A stretch of 64,000 nt of DNA from Streptomyces sp. NBC_00708 (GCA_036226585.1 CP108997.1:4836001-4900000); one strand, 5' to 3'; shown: positions 7,550-16,454, numbered from the stretch's first letter. The notes: generated by a model from the letters alone, not told the origin. A program made the numbers and translations.

Positions 7550-9088
7550 ATGACCACCCTCACATCCACCACGGACACCGTCACCCGCGACGCCCTCGCC
7601 GTCCTGCAGCCCGGCTTCACCGGCACCACGGCGCCCGAGTGGCTGCTGCGCCGGGTCGGCGAAGGCCTGTCCTCCGTCGGCCTGTTCGGCCGCAACATCG
7701 AGACGCCCGAGCAGCTCGCCGCGCTCACCGCCCAGCTCAGGGCCGAGCGGGACGACGTGCTCGTCGCCATCGACGAGGAGGGCGGCGACGTCACCCGCCT
7801 GGAGGTCCGCCACGGCTCCTCCTTCCCCGGCAACCTGGCGCTCGGCGCGGTCGACGACACCGCGCTGACCCGGGCCGTCGCCCACGAGCTGGGCCGCCGG
7901 CTCGCCGAGTGCGGGGTCAACCTCAACTGGGCCCCGTCCGCGGACGTCAACTCCAACCCGGGCAACCCCGTCATCGGCGTCCGCTCCTTCGGCGCCGACC
8001 CGCAGCTGGTCGCCCGGCACACCGCCGCGTACGTCGAGGGCCTCCAGGCCGCCGGCGTCGCCGCCTGCACCAAGCACTTCCCGGGACACGGCGACACCGC
8101 GGTCGACTCGCACCACGCGCTGCCGCGCATCGACGTCGACCTGGAGACCCTGCACGCCCGGGAGCTCGTGCCGTTCCGGGCCGCCATCGCGGCCGGCTCC
8201 AAGTCGGTCATGAGCGCGCACATCCTGCTGCCCGCGCTCGACCCGCACCGCCCCGCGACCCTCAGCCCGCAGATCCTGACGGGTCTGCTGCGCCAGGAAC
8301 TGGGGTACGAGGGCCTCATCGTGACCGACGCCGTGGAGATGCAGGCCATCGCCTCGACGTACGGGATCGAACGCGGCTCCGTCCTCGCCGTCGCGGCCGG
8401 TGCCGACGCGCTCTGCGTCGGCGGCGGGCTCGACGACGACAGCACCGTGCTGCGGCTGCGCGACGCGCTCGTCGCGGCGGTGCGCTCCGGCGAACTCTCC
8501 GAGGAGCGGCTCGCCGATGCCGCTGCCCGGGTCCGTGCCCTCGCGTCCTGGACGCGGGAGGCCAGGGGGGCCGTACGGGAGCCGGGCGCGGCAGTGCAGG
8601 AGGGGACCGCGCCCGGCACCGCACGGAGCACCGGCATCGCCTCGGACATCGGCCTGGTCGCCGCCCGCCGCGCGGTGAAGGTGACCGGCACGGCCGAACC
8701 GCTCACCGGCCCGGCGTACGTGGCCGCCTTCACCCCGGTCGCGAACATCGCGGTCGGCGACGAGACCCCGTGGGGCCTCGCGGCCGAGCTGACCCGGCTG
8801 GTGCCGGGGACGGGGACCGACACGTACGACGGCGACTCCGAGGCCCCGGCCGAGGCCGCGCTGCGGGCCGCGGGGGAGCGGCGCATCGTCGCCGTGGTCC
8901 GCGACGCGCACCGGCACGCGTGGATGACCGAGGCCCTGGACGCGCTGCTGGCGGCGCGCCCGGACACGATCGTGGTCGAGATGGGCGTCCCCCAGGCCGA
9001 GCCCCGGGGAGCCCTGCACATCGCCACGCACGGCGCCGCCCGCGTCTGCGGCCGGGCGGCGGCGGAGATCATCGCGGCCTCCGCGTAG
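7550..9088 (+). CDS. dasD: Intracellular GH3 beta-N-acetylglucosaminidase DasD
   Basis: Expected to split imported chitobiose into GlcNAc; there is no signal peptide, so it acts in the cytoplasm. The GH3 N-terminal barrel holds the NagZ-type loop KHFPGHGDTAVDSH (about residues 175-188, with the Asp186/His188 dyad replacing a separate acid/base) and the nucleophile region GLIVTDAVEM (Asp260). A C-terminal part of about 150 residues follows, giving 512 in total. It lies 9 bp after dasC. In S. coelicolor, dasD is the gene after dasC and is part of the das cluster. Confidence 0.93.
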   Translation: MTTLTSTTDTVTRDALAVLQPGFTGTTAPEWLLRRVGEGLSSVGLFGRNIETPEQLAALTAQLRAERDDVLVAIDEEGGDVTRLEVRHGSSFPGNLALGAVDDTALTRAVAHELGRRLAECGVNLNWAPSADVNSNPGNPVIGVRSFGADPQLVARHTAAYVEGLQAAGVAACTKHFPGHGDTAVDSHHALPRIDVDLETLHARELVPFRAAIAAGSKSVMSAHILLPALDPHRPATLSPQILTGLLRQELGYEGLIVTDAVEMQAIASTYGIERGSVLAVAAGADALCVGGGLDDDSTVLRLRDALVAAVRSGELSEERLADAAARVRALASWTREARGAVREPGAAVQEGTAPGTARSTGIASDIGLVAARRAVKVTGTAEPLTGPAYVAAFTPVANIAVGDETPWGLAAELTRLVPGTGTDTYDGDSEAPAEAALRAAGERRIVAVVRDAHRHAWMTEALDALLAARPDTIVVEMGVPQAEPRGALHIATHGAARVCGRAAAEIIAASA

Positions 9089-9130
9089 GACCTGGACCGC
9101 GCCCGCCCGCCGGGACGCACCCGCACACAC

Positions 9131-9169
9131 GAGAGGGCCGGGACACCACCACGGTGTCCCGGCCCTCTC
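9131..9169. terminator. Bidirectional terminator between dasD and nagB
   Basis: Perfect 17-bp stem (9131-9147 with 9153-9169) and a 5-nt loop, placed between two convergent stops (9088 and 9194). Confidence 0.88.
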
Positions 9170-9193
9170 GCGTACAGCGGGAGACGCGAGGAA

Positions 9194-9979
9194 CTACAGC
9201 CCCTGCCAGGCCGGCTTCGCCGCGTACGTCGCGCGGAAGTAGTCCGCCAGCTTCAGCTTCGACGCCGCGGCCTCGTCGACGACCACCGTCGCGTGCGGGT
9301 GCAGCTGCAGCGCCGAGGCGGGGACGATCGAGGCGACCGGACCCTCCACCGTCGCCGCCACCGCGTCCGCCTTGCCCTCGCCCGTCGCGAGCAGGACCGG
9401 GTGGCGGGCCTCCAGGATCGTGCCGATGCCCTGGGTGATGACGTGGTGCGGCACCTGGTCGATGTCGTTGTCGAAGAAGCGCGCGTTGTCGACCCGGGTC
9501 TGCTCGGTGAGCGTCTTGATCCGGGTGCGGGAGGCGAGCGAGGAGCACGGCTCGTTGAAGCCGATGTGCCCGTCGGTGCCGATGCCGAGCAGCTGGAGGT
9601 CCACCCCGCCGGCCTCGGCGAGCGCCTTGTCGTACGCCTCGCAGGCCGCCTGGACGTCCTCGGCGGAGCCGTCGGGGCCCATGAACGCGGCCTCGGAGAG
9701 ACCGAGCGGTTCGACGACCTCGCGCAGCACCACGGAGCGGTAGGACTCCGGGTGGCCCGCCGGCAGCCCCACGTACTCGTCGAGCTGGCAGACGCGGGCG
9801 CGCGAGGCGTCCACGGCACCGGAGCGGACCAGGTCCGCGAGGGCCTGGTAGATGGGCAGCGGGGTCGAGCCGGTGGCAACGCCGAGCAGGGCGTCGGGCT
9901 TGCGGCTCAGCAGGGCGCCGATGGCCCCCGCGATCAGTTCGCCGCCTGCCTTGGCGTCCGGGACGATGACAACTTCCAC
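9194..9979 (-). CDS. nagB: Glucosamine-6-phosphate deaminase
   Basis: Converts glucosamine-6-P to fructose-6-P and ammonia, the exit of GlcNAc catabolism into glycolysis. It also removes the DasR effector. The GTG at 9979 gives VEVVIVPDAKAGGELIAGAI as the N-terminus and 261 residues, the family length. Motifs seen are GVATGSTPLPIY, QLDEYVGL, and the active-site stretch LGIGTDGHIGFNEPCSS. An upstream in-frame ATG at 10027 would place the start inside the dre operator and adds a non-conserved peptide, so it was rejected. Its stop faces dasD across a strong terminator. Confidence 0.96.
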   Translation of the reverse strand: MEVVIVPDAKAGGELIAGAIGALLSRKPDALLGVATGSTPLPIYQALADLVRSGAVDASRARVCQLDEYVGLPAGHPESYRSVVLREVVEPLGLSEAAFMGPDGSAEDVQAACEAYDKALAEAGGVDLQLLGIGTDGHIGFNEPCSSLASRTRIKTLTEQTRVDNARFFDNDIDQVPHHVITQGIGTILEARHPVLLATGEGKADAVAATVEGPVASIVPASALQLHPHATVVVDEAAASKLKLADYFRATYAAKPAWQGL

Positions 9980-10012
9980 GCGGGGCCTGCCGATCCGATC
10001 GAAGAGTGGGTA

Positions 10013-10028
10013 TGTGGTATAGACCAAT
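10013..10028. promoter_or_regulatory. DasR operator (dre) of nagB
   Basis: tgtggtatagaccaat contains the core TGGTATAGACCA, matching the dre half-sites. It lies about 34 bp upstream of the nagB start, where bound DasR would block transcription. It may also act on the divergent SIS gene. Confidence 0.88.
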
Positions 10029-10197
10029 CAAAGGCCTAATCTAGCAGACTCGGCCCGCCCCGACACGGCCCGTACCGGCACTCGGACGCCCCGCCCGGCC
10101 CCGCCCTCCCCTCCCACCGGCCGCCGCCCGCTGGCGGCCCCCCGGCGCCCCGTGTTGGACTTGTCCGACGCATCGCGACACCCGGGAGGCACCCGAC

Positions 10198-11271
10198 ATG
10201 TCCGCCACGTACCCGGCCGCCGGCGACGGCGAGTGGCCCGGCCGCATCATGTCCGGCGAGATGGCCGAGCAGCCCGCGATGCTCCGCCGCATCCTGGAAC
10301 GCGGCGCGCCCGCCGTCCGGGAGACCGCCGAGTGGATCGCGGCCAGGAACCCGCGCTTCGTCCTGCTCACCGCGCGCGGCACGTCCGACAACGCCGCGCT
10401 CTACGCCAAGTACCTGCTGGAGATCACGATGGGGCTGCCCTGCGGGCTGGCCTCGATGTCCACCACCACCGCGTACGGCGCGAAGCCGGACCTCCGCGAC
10501 GTCCTGGTCGTCACCGTCAGCCAGTCCGGCGGCTCGCCCGACCTGGTGGCGTCGACCAGGGCCGCCCGGGAGGCCGGCGCGGTGACGCTGGCCGTGACCA
10601 ACAACCCGGACTCGCCGCTCGCGGCCGTCTCCGAGTACCACATCGACATCCTGGCGGGCCCCGAGAAGGCGCTCCCGGCCACCAAGACGTACACCGCGTC
10701 GCTGCTCTCGCTCTACCTGTTCGTCGAGGGGCTGCGCGGCGGCGACGGGGCGGCGGCCGGTGTGCTGCCGGACCTGGCCGAGGAGGTGCTGGCCCGCAAG
10801 GACGAGGTGAAGGCCCTGGCCTCGCGCTACCGGTTCGCCGAGCGCATGGTCATCACCTCACGGGGCTACGGCTACCCCACGGCCAAGGAAGCGGCCCTGA
10901 AGCTCATGGAGACGAGCTACATCCCGGCCCTCTCGTACTCCGGCGCCGACCTGCTGCACGGCCCGCTCGCCATGGTCGACAACATCTCGCCGGTGATCGC
11001 CGTGGTGCCCGACGGCCGGGGCGGCGAGGCCCTTCAGCCCGTTCTGGACCGGCTGCGCGGCCGGGGCGCCGACCTCTTCGTCGTCGGGCCCCAGGCACAG
11101 GTGGCGGCGGCCTCCGCGGGGTTCGTGCTGCCGACGGCCGGGGTCCGGGAGGAGGTCCAGCCGGTGCTGGAGATCCTGCCGCTCCAGCTGCTGGCCTACG
11201 AGGTGACGATCGCCCGGGGCCAGGACCCGGACGCGCCGCGCGCGCTCGCGAAGGTCACCGAGACCCGCTGA
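10198..11271 (+). CDS. Double-SIS-domain sugar isomerase/deaminase (GlmS C-terminal-like, NagB-II type)
   Basis: A 357-residue protein made of two SIS sugar-phosphate domains without a glutaminase domain. Domain 1 has TARGTSDNAALYAKYLLE and TVSQSGGSPD; domain 2 has KEAALKLMETSYIPALSYSG. These match the isomerase half of GlmS and the AgaS/NagB-II proteins, which isomerise or deaminate amino-sugar phosphates. The ATG at 10198 follows GGAGGCA. It is divergent from nagB across a dre site, so a role in GlcN-6-P metabolism and DasR control are likely, but the exact reaction is inferred. Confidence 0.8.
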   Translation: MSATYPAAGDGEWPGRIMSGEMAEQPAMLRRILERGAPAVRETAEWIAARNPRFVLLTARGTSDNAALYAKYLLEITMGLPCGLASMSTTTAYGAKPDLRDVLVVTVSQSGGSPDLVASTRAAREAGAVTLAVTNNPDSPLAAVSEYHIDILAGPEKALPATKTYTASLLSLYLFVEGLRGGDGAAAGVLPDLAEEVLARKDEVKALASRYRFAERMVITSRGYGYPTAKEAALKLMETSYIPALSYSGADLLHGPLAMVDNISPVIAVVPDGRGGEALQPVLDRLRGRGADLFVVGPQAQVAAASAGFVLPTAGVREEVQPVLEILPLQLLAYEVTIARGQDPDAPRALAKVTETR

Positions 11272-11620
11272 GGCGGGGGAGGCTCCGGAAAAACCCGCGG
11301 GCCGCGGCGCCGGGCCGGGACCCTCAGCCCGACCAGCACCGCAGCCCGGAGTAGGGCCGCCCTCGCGGGCGGCCGGCTCGGCCGGCGGTGTGCGGTGCCC
11401 CCGGCCGGGGAGAGGCACCTGCGCAGTCAGGGCAGAGAGCGCGGGTACCTCGTCCGCCCTCCTGTGCGGGGAGAGCGGAGGCTTCTACATCAAGCATTGT
11501 GGACTAGACCATTAGTCCCTGTCCATCCATGGGGCGCGCCAATGTCGGCCCTTCTTCACTGCACGTACGGGCAGCGCTTCCGGTTCGGACCGGTACGCAT
11601 CCACAGGTACGCTCGCACAC
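11272..11620. other. Gene-free 349-bp interval
   Basis: No supported coding sequence. It holds GC-rich inverted repeats near 11360-11400 and a dre-like palindrome at 11498-11513. The promoter of the downstream sensor kinase must lie here. Confidence 0.6.
11498..11513. promoter_or_regulatory. Candidate DasR site upstream of the sensor kinase
   Basis: tgtggactagaccatt has the palindromic core TGGaCTAGACCA, one base off the ideal TGGTCTAGACCA. It lies about 110 bp before the kinase start. It is a prediction by match to the known consensus. Confidence 0.5.
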
Positions 11621-13096
11621 GTGCCCTCCATGAACGACCTCGTACGCCAGCACACCGCTCTGAGCGACACCGACCTCGAGTGGCTCCACCTGCTGGTCTC
11701 GGAGTGGCAGTTGCTCTCCGACCTCTCCTTCGCCGACCTCGTGCTGTGGGTGCCCACCCGCGACGGCACCCGCTATGTCTCCGTCGCCCAGATGCGGCCC
11801 AACACCGGCCCCACCTCGTACCAGGACGACATGGTCGGCCATCTGGTGCCGCGCGGCCGGCGCCCGCTGCTGGACGCCGCCCTGGACGAGGGCCGGATCG
11901 TGCGCGAGGGTGACCCGGAGTGGCGCGAGGAGGTCCCCGTACGGGTCGAGTCGATCCCCGTACGCCGGGAGGGCCGGGTGCTCGGAGTCATCGCGCGCAA
12001 CACCAACCTCCTCACCGTCCGCACCCCGTCCCGGCTGGAGCTGACCTACCTCCAGTCGGCCTCCGACCTGGCCCAGATGATCGCCGCCGGGTCCTTCCCC
12101 TTCCCGGGCCAGCAGGTCGACATGGACGCGTCCCCGCGCGTTGGCGACGGCCTGGTCCGGCTCGACGCCGACGGGGTCGTCCAGTACGCCAGCCCCAACG
12201 GCCTCTCCGCCTACCACCGGCTCGGCCTGGCCTCGGACCTCGTCGGCCAGCACCTCGGCCAGATCACCGCCGAACTCGCCCCGTCCCGGGGCCCGGTGGA
12301 CGAGGCCCTGGTCAAACTGGCCAGCGGTTACGCGCCCCGTGAGTTCGAGGTCGAGTGCGCGGGCGGGGTGATCCAGCTGCGCGCGATCCCGCTCAAGCCC
12401 AAGGGCGTCCGCATCGGCTCACTGGTCCTCCTGCGCGACGTGACCGAACTGCGCCGCCGGGAGCGCGAGTTGATCACCAAGGACGCCACCATCCGGGAGA
12501 TCCACCACCGGGTGAAGAACAACCTCCAGACGGTCGCGGCCCTGTTGCGGCTCCAGGCCCGCCGGATGGACTCCCCGCAGGGCCGCGAGGCGCTCAACGA
12601 GGCGGTACGGCGCGTCGGTTCGATCGCCATCGTGCATGAGACGCTGTCCCAGAACCTGGACGAGCGGGTGGAGTTCGACGACATCGCGGACCGCGTGATC
12701 GCCATGGTCGCCGAGATCTCGCCGGGCAAGGTCACCTGCCGCCGCACGGGACGCTTCGGTGTGCTCGACGCCGAGGTGGCCACCCCGCTCGCGATGGTCC
12801 TCACCGAGGTCCTGCAGAACGCCCTGGAACACGCCTTCTCCGTGGCCGAGTCGGGCACGGTCGAGGTCTCCGCCGTCCGGGGCGGCTCGCCCGCCGAGGG
12901 GCGGCTGCTCATCACGGTCCAGGACGACGGCTGCGGTCTGCCGGAGGGCTTCGACCCGCAGAAGGCCGGCAATCTGGGCCTCCAGATCGTCCGCACCCTG
13001 GTGGAGGGGGAGCTGGGCGGCACGTTCGGCATGGTGCCGGCGCCCGAGCGCGGCACACAGGTCGTCCTCGACATCCCGGTCAGCAACGAGAAGTAG
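11621..13096 (+). CDS. Soluble PdtaS-like sensor histidine kinase (GAF-PAS-HisKA_2-HATPase)
   Basis: Cytoplasmic sensor kinase of 491 residues with no membrane segment. Order seen: N-terminal GAF-like region (about 1-150, including LVLWVPTRDGTRYVSVAQMR), a PAS-like region (about 170-285), the HisKA_2 box with phospho-acceptor His in REIHHRVKNNLQTVAALLRL, then a HATPase with DDGCGLPEGF. This architecture is that of PdtaS/Rv3220c kinases, which signal to ANTAR antitermination response regulators; none is encoded nearby. The GTG at 11621 was kept; an ATG 9 nt later is possible. The gene is single and ends at a strong terminator. The sensed signal is unknown. Confidence 0.88.
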   Translation: MPSMNDLVRQHTALSDTDLEWLHLLVSEWQLLSDLSFADLVLWVPTRDGTRYVSVAQMRPNTGPTSYQDDMVGHLVPRGRRPLLDAALDEGRIVREGDPEWREEVPVRVESIPVRREGRVLGVIARNTNLLTVRTPSRLELTYLQSASDLAQMIAAGSFPFPGQQVDMDASPRVGDGLVRLDADGVVQYASPNGLSAYHRLGLASDLVGQHLGQITAELAPSRGPVDEALVKLASGYAPREFEVECAGGVIQLRAIPLKPKGVRIGSLVLLRDVTELRRRERELITKDATIREIHHRVKNNLQTVAALLRLQARRMDSPQGREALNEAVRRVGSIAIVHETLSQNLDERVEFDDIADRVIAMVAEISPGKVTCRRTGRFGVLDAEVATPLAMVLTEVLQNALEHAFSVAESGTVEVSAVRGGSPAEGRLLITVQDDGCGLPEGFDPQKAGNLGLQIVRTLVEGELGGTFGMVPAPERGTQVVLDIPVSNEK

Positions 13097-13113
13097 CGGG
13101 GCCCGTACACAGC

Positions 13114-13151
13114 AGAGAGCCCGGACCGTGGGTGCACGGTCCGGGCTCTCT
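13114..13151. terminator. Bidirectional terminator after the sensor kinase
   Basis: Perfect 17-bp stem (13114-13130 with 13135-13151) and a GGTG loop, between the kinase stop and the convergent wblE gene. Confidence 0.88.
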
Positions 13152-13257
13152 GGTCAAGCATGCGCTTCGGGGGTACTGCGCGCTGCGACTCGGGGGGCGG
13201 GGTGATGCGTACACGCTGTACGCGCCGCCTGGCTGAGGTTCGTAGCGGTGGCGTCGG

Positions 13258-13515
13258 TCAGGCGCTGGCGTTGCGCGCCCGGTTGCGAGCGGCGCGGCGC
13301 TTCATTGCGCGGCGCTCGTCCTCGCTGAGGCCACCCCAGACGCCGGAGTCCTGGCCGGACTCGAGCGCCCACTGCAGGCACTGCTCCATGACGGGGCAGC
13401 GGCGGCAGACGGCCTTGGCTTCCTCGATCTGCAGCAGCGCAGGACCGGTGTTGCCGATGGGGAAGAACAGCTCCGGGTCTTCCTCACGACAAACGGCGTT
13501 GTGACGCCAGTCCAT
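13258..13515 (-). CDS. wblE: WhiB-family [4Fe-4S] regulator WblE (WhiB1 orthologue)
   Basis: An 85-residue protein with the four conserved cysteines C9, C37, C40 and C46 that hold a nitric-oxide-sensitive [4Fe-4S] cluster, followed by the GVWGG turn (residues 58-62) and a basic DNA-binding tail KRRAARNRARN. WhiB1-type proteins bind the primary sigma factor region 4 (established). Gene position between a sensor kinase and a lipid kinase agrees with wblE of S. coelicolor. The ATG at 13515 has AAGGAGAGG upstream. A Crp-like palindrome lies further upstream. Confidence 0.93.
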   Translation of the reverse strand: MDWRHNAVCREEDPELFFPIGNTGPALLQIEEAKAVCRRCPVMEQCLQWALESGQDSGVWGGLSEDERRAMKRRAARNRARNASA

Positions 13516-13834
13516 GGCTGCTACCTCTCCTTGGTATTACGTACTGTGGCTTGTGAATGTGAACGCTTTCACGAATCCCCCCGCAGGTGTCGGGCCGACT
13601 CCCAGATGAACTGGTTGTGGTCCTGTGAAGTGAGGAGGGGTTCTGGCTCTCAGTGGAGGCCGTTGTTGCGGGCCGTCCCGATCGCCATGTAGAGATTCGC
13701 AAACCTCGGCGGCGGATACAACCCCTTCTGGAAAGTTTTTTTTGATTCCTCGGTGTCGGCTAGGTCACAGCCGTACTTCTAGAGGGTGGAGGCCAGTCCA
13801 AACGTTCGAGTTAAAGGACTTTGGTCCCTTCCAC
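13516..13834. other. Gene-free 319-bp interval with wblE promoter region
   Basis: No supported gene. It contains the wblE leader, a Crp-like palindrome (13559-13572) and an unusual run of eight T at about 13736-13743 in an otherwise GC-rich background, plus a relatively AT-rich stretch. The length is consistent with a long leader or promoter region of wblE. Confidence 0.6.
13559..13572. promoter_or_regulatory. Crp-like palindrome upstream of wblE
   Basis: gtgaacgctttcac fits GTG-N8-CAC with GTGAA/TTCAC arms, close to the Streptomyces Crp motif. It sits 44-57 bp upstream of the wblE start. Mycobacterial whiB1 is under Crp-family control (established), which makes this plausible. Confidence 0.4.
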
Positions 13835-14803
13835 TCACACAATCACACGCAGTGCACGGCGTACGCCTGTGAACGTCACACTCGTACGCACCCCGAGGTG
13901 GTCACCGTCCATCTGGAAGGGCAGCGGGACCTTTGAATGCAAGGTGAAGTCCGTGAGGTCGTGCCGTGAAACCGCGTGCTTTCCCCGGGGACCCTTCTCC
14001 GGACTCGACGTGAGTAGCTGGGTGGCATACCGCCCGACCGCCGCCGTGGAGAGTTTCCGCAGGCCCAGCACGTCGAGGGCGGTGTCGAAGGAGGCCTTGG
14101 GGGCCGCGTACACCGGCCGGTTCCCCAGGTACGTCCAGGGGGAGGTGTTGCAGATTATGGAGAGCGCGAGGTCGGTGACCGGCTCCTCGCCCGGCACGTC
14201 GAGCGTTATCACACCCTGCCTCCGGTGCGGCTCGTCCAGGAACTGCCGGAGCACCTGGCGCACGTACAGGGCATGGGTCGAACGTTTGCCGCGCTCCCGC
14301 TGCTGTTCGACCCGGCCGACCACGCCCGCGTCGAATCCGAGGCCGGCGCAGAAGGTGAACCAGCGCTCCGGGACCGCCTCGTCCTCCGTGCCCGGCGTCC
14401 CGGCCGCGAGGCCCAGGCCCACCGTGCGCTCGGTCCGGTGCGCCAGCGCGTCCAGGATGGCGCCGGTCGCCTCCACCGCGTCGTTGGGCAGACCCAGGGC
14501 GCGCGCGAAGACATTGGTGGAACCGCCGGGCACCACGGCCAGCCTCGGCAGGCTGTCCAGATCCGGGCCCCGGTGCAGCAGGCCGTTGACGACCTCGTTG
14601 ACCGTGCCGTCGCCGCCGAGCGCCACCACGAGATCGATGTCGTCGCTGTCGGCGGCCCGCCGCGCCAGGTCGCGGGCGTGCCCGCGGTACTCCGTGGTGA
14701 CGGCCTCCAGCTTCATCTCGCTGGCCAGCGCGTGAATGAGCACGTCACGGGTCCGCGCACTGGTGGTGGTGGCTGCTGGATTGACCACAAGAAGTGCGCG
14801 CAT
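13835..14803 (-). CDS. Diacylglycerol/lipid kinase family protein (DgkB-like)
   Basis: A 322-residue cytoplasmic lipid kinase of the DAGK catalytic family. The nucleotide-binding motif VALGGDGTVNEVVNGL and the glycine-rich PGGSTNVFARALGLP are both clear, and the two-domain length fits DgkB/BmrU proteins that phosphorylate diacylglycerol or related lipids. The start ATG is at 14803. It ends about 320 bp before wblE on the same strand. Substrate is not determined by sequence. Confidence 0.85.
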   Translation of the reverse strand: MRALLVVNPAATTTSARTRDVLIHALASEMKLEAVTTEYRGHARDLARRAADSDDIDLVVALGGDGTVNEVVNGLLHRGPDLDSLPRLAVVPGGSTNVFARALGLPNDAVEATGAILDALAHRTERTVGLGLAAGTPGTEDEAVPERWFTFCAGLGFDAGVVGRVEQQRERGKRSTHALYVRQVLRQFLDEPHRRQGVITLDVPGEEPVTDLALSIICNTSPWTYLGNRPVYAAPKASFDTALDVLGLRKLSTAAVGRYATQLLTSSPEKGPRGKHAVSRHDLTDFTLHSKVPLPFQMDGDHLGVRTSVTFTGVRRALRVIV

Positions 14804-14944
14804 GACTGCCAGCCTACCTACCGCGGGGTACAGGCCTGAAGTCCTGCCCGCCGGCCCTCACGCTCGGTGACGGCACGCGAGCGGGGTGGCGGCGCGGCGA
14901 CCCCCGGCTTTCCTTTCCCGGGGCCGGGATGCCAACCTGCTGGG

Positions 14945-15409
14945 GTGAGTACTCAGCAGAACGCGCCCTCGCCGGCCCCCTCGGCCGAGCCGGCGAAGCC
15001 CGCAAGGATCACGCTGGTGGCCGGGCTGAACGCCCTCGAAGGCGTCACCCTCGTCGTCGGCGGGATCGCCATGCTGGTGATGGGGCTGCTGGGCCGCCCC
15101 GACAGTCCCGAGCAGGCCGAGATGGGCGGACTGACGGTGATCGCGCTCGGCCTGATCCCGCTCTTCGCCGCGCGCGGGCTGCTGCGCCGCCGCAGCTGGA
15201 GCCGGGGACCGGCGCTCATCACACAGATCATCGCGCTGCCGGTGGCGTGGACGCTGCTGCGCTCCCACGGCCTCCTGATCCCGGCCGGGATCGTGCTCGC
15301 CGCGGTGGCGCTGACCGCGCTCTACCAGCTGGTCAGGCCCGCCACCATCGAGGCCCTCGGTATCCGCAGGCCGGGCGCGGCGGCGGACGCGGACACCACC
15401 GACGCCTGA
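14945..15409 (+). CDS. Small integral membrane protein, unknown function
   Basis: A 154-residue protein with a Pro/Ala-rich N-terminus (about 25 residues) and four hydrophobic segments (about 27-50, 62-80, 88-106 and 112-130), then a short acidic tail. The GTG at 14945 begins MSTQQNAPS. I recognise no functional motif. It is divergent from the lipid kinase gene with about 140 bp between them and ends at a strong hairpin shared with sigH. Confidence 0.75.
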   Translation: MSTQQNAPSPAPSAEPAKPARITLVAGLNALEGVTLVVGGIAMLVMGLLGRPDSPEQAEMGGLTVIALGLIPLFAARGLLRRRSWSRGPALITQIIALPVAWTLLRSHGLLIPAGIVLAAVALTALYQLVRPATIEALGIRRPGAAADADTTDA

Positions 15410-15426
15410 CTCCCGCCGACACACGA

Positions 15427-15458
15427 AGAGGCCGCCGGGGACATCCCCGGCGGCCTCT
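15427..15458. terminator. Bidirectional terminator before sigH
   Basis: Perfect 14-bp stem (15427-15440 with 15445-15458), ACAT loop, between convergent stops at 15409 and 15474. Confidence 0.85.
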
Positions 15459-15473
15459 CGCGTACCGCCGTGC

Positions 15474-16454
15474 CTACTCCTCGACGAGCAGCCGCTCGCG
15501 CAGCTGCGCCAGCGTGCGGGCCAGCAGCCGCGAGACGTGCATCTGCGAGATGCCGACCTCCTGCGCGATCTGCGACTGGGTCATGTTCCCGAAGAACCGG
15601 AGCAGCAGGATCCGCTTCTCTCGTGGCGGCAGGTCCTCAAGGAGCGGCTTCAGCGACTCCCGGTACTCGACGCCCTCCAGCGCCTCGTCCTCGGAGCCCA
15701 GCGTGTCCGCCACGGCCGGCGACTCGTCGTCCGTGTCCGGCACGTCCAGCGAGAGCGTGCTGTACGCGTTGGCCGACTCCAGGCCCTCCAGGACCTCCTC
15801 CTCGGAGATCCCCAGCCGCTCCGCCAGCTCGTGCACCGTGGGCGACCGGCCGTGCAGCTGGGAGAGCTCCGCCGTCGCCGAGGTCAGCGAGAGCCGCAGC
15901 TCCTGGAGACGGCGCGGCACCCGTACCGCCCAGCCCTTGTCGCGGAAGTGCCGCTTGATCTCCCCGACGACCGTGGGCGTCGCGTAGGTCGAGAACTCGA
16001 CGCCCCGCTCCGGGTCGAACCGGTCGACGGACTTGATCAGCCCGATCGTGGCGACCTGGGTCAGGTCGTCCAGCGGCTCCCCGCGGTTGCGGAAGCGGCG
16101 CGCCAGGTGCTCCACCAGGGGCAGATGCATCCGCACCAGCCGGTTGCGCAGCTCCGCCCGCTCCGGCGAACCGTCGGGGAGCTTGCCCAGCTCGATGAAC
16201 AACGCCCGCGCCCCGCTGCGGTCGTTTGGATCGTGGTGCCCGTGCTCGCTCATCTGGCCTGCCCGCTCCGCCTGCGACTGCTCCACCGCGACCGTAATGC
16301 CGGCGGGCCCGTCCACCCCGTCCACCGCACGGGGCAGGTCCGCCCCGTCCACCGGATGAGGCAGGGCCTGCTGTTCCGGGATGCCTGCCGCACGCACCAC
16401 CCCTGGTCGGATCGTCTCGTCCCGCACAGGACCGTCCCCGTTCCCGTTGCTCAC
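15474..16454 (-). CDS. sigH: Stress/development sigma factor SigH (SigB/SigF family)
   Basis: RNA polymerase sigma factor of the SigB/F/G group. Regions 2 (EPLDDLTQVATIGLIKSVDR), 3 and 4 (MTQSQIAQEVGISQMHVSRL) are intact. From the GTG at 16454, which overlaps the anti-sigma stop by 4 nt, it has 326 residues including a disordered Pro/Asp-rich extension of about 66 residues. An internal ATG at 16253 would give a 260-residue standard-length sigma. S. coelicolor SigH is known to occur as several forms with and without such an extension. The anti-sigma gene just upstream in the same operon fits SigH. Confidence 0.93.
   Translation of the reverse strand: MSNGNGDGPVRDETIRPGVVRAAGIPEQQALPHPVDGADLPRAVDGVDGPAGITVAVEQSQAERAGQMSEHGHHDPNDRSGARALFIELGKLPDGSPERAELRNRLVRMHLPLVEHLARRFRNRGEPLDDLTQVATIGLIKSVDRFDPERGVEFSTYATPTVVGEIKRHFRDKGWAVRVPRRLQELRLSLTSATAELSQLHGRSPTVHELAERLGISEEEVLEGLESANAYSTLSLDVPDTDDESPAVADTLGSEDEALEGVEYRESLKPLLEDLPPREKRILLLRFFGNMTQSQIAQEVGISQMHVSRLLARTLAQLRERLLVEE

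Noticed and set aside
6641-9130. 829-codon minus-strand open frame opposite dasC and dasD
   Set aside because: Shadow of high-GC coding DNA: repetitive Gly/Arg/Asp/Val composition, and both overlapping genes have clear family motifs.
9980-10027. Earlier nagB start at ATG 10027
   Set aside because: It would begin inside the DasR operator and adds 16 residues not present in NagB proteins; GTG 9979 gives the conserved N-terminus.
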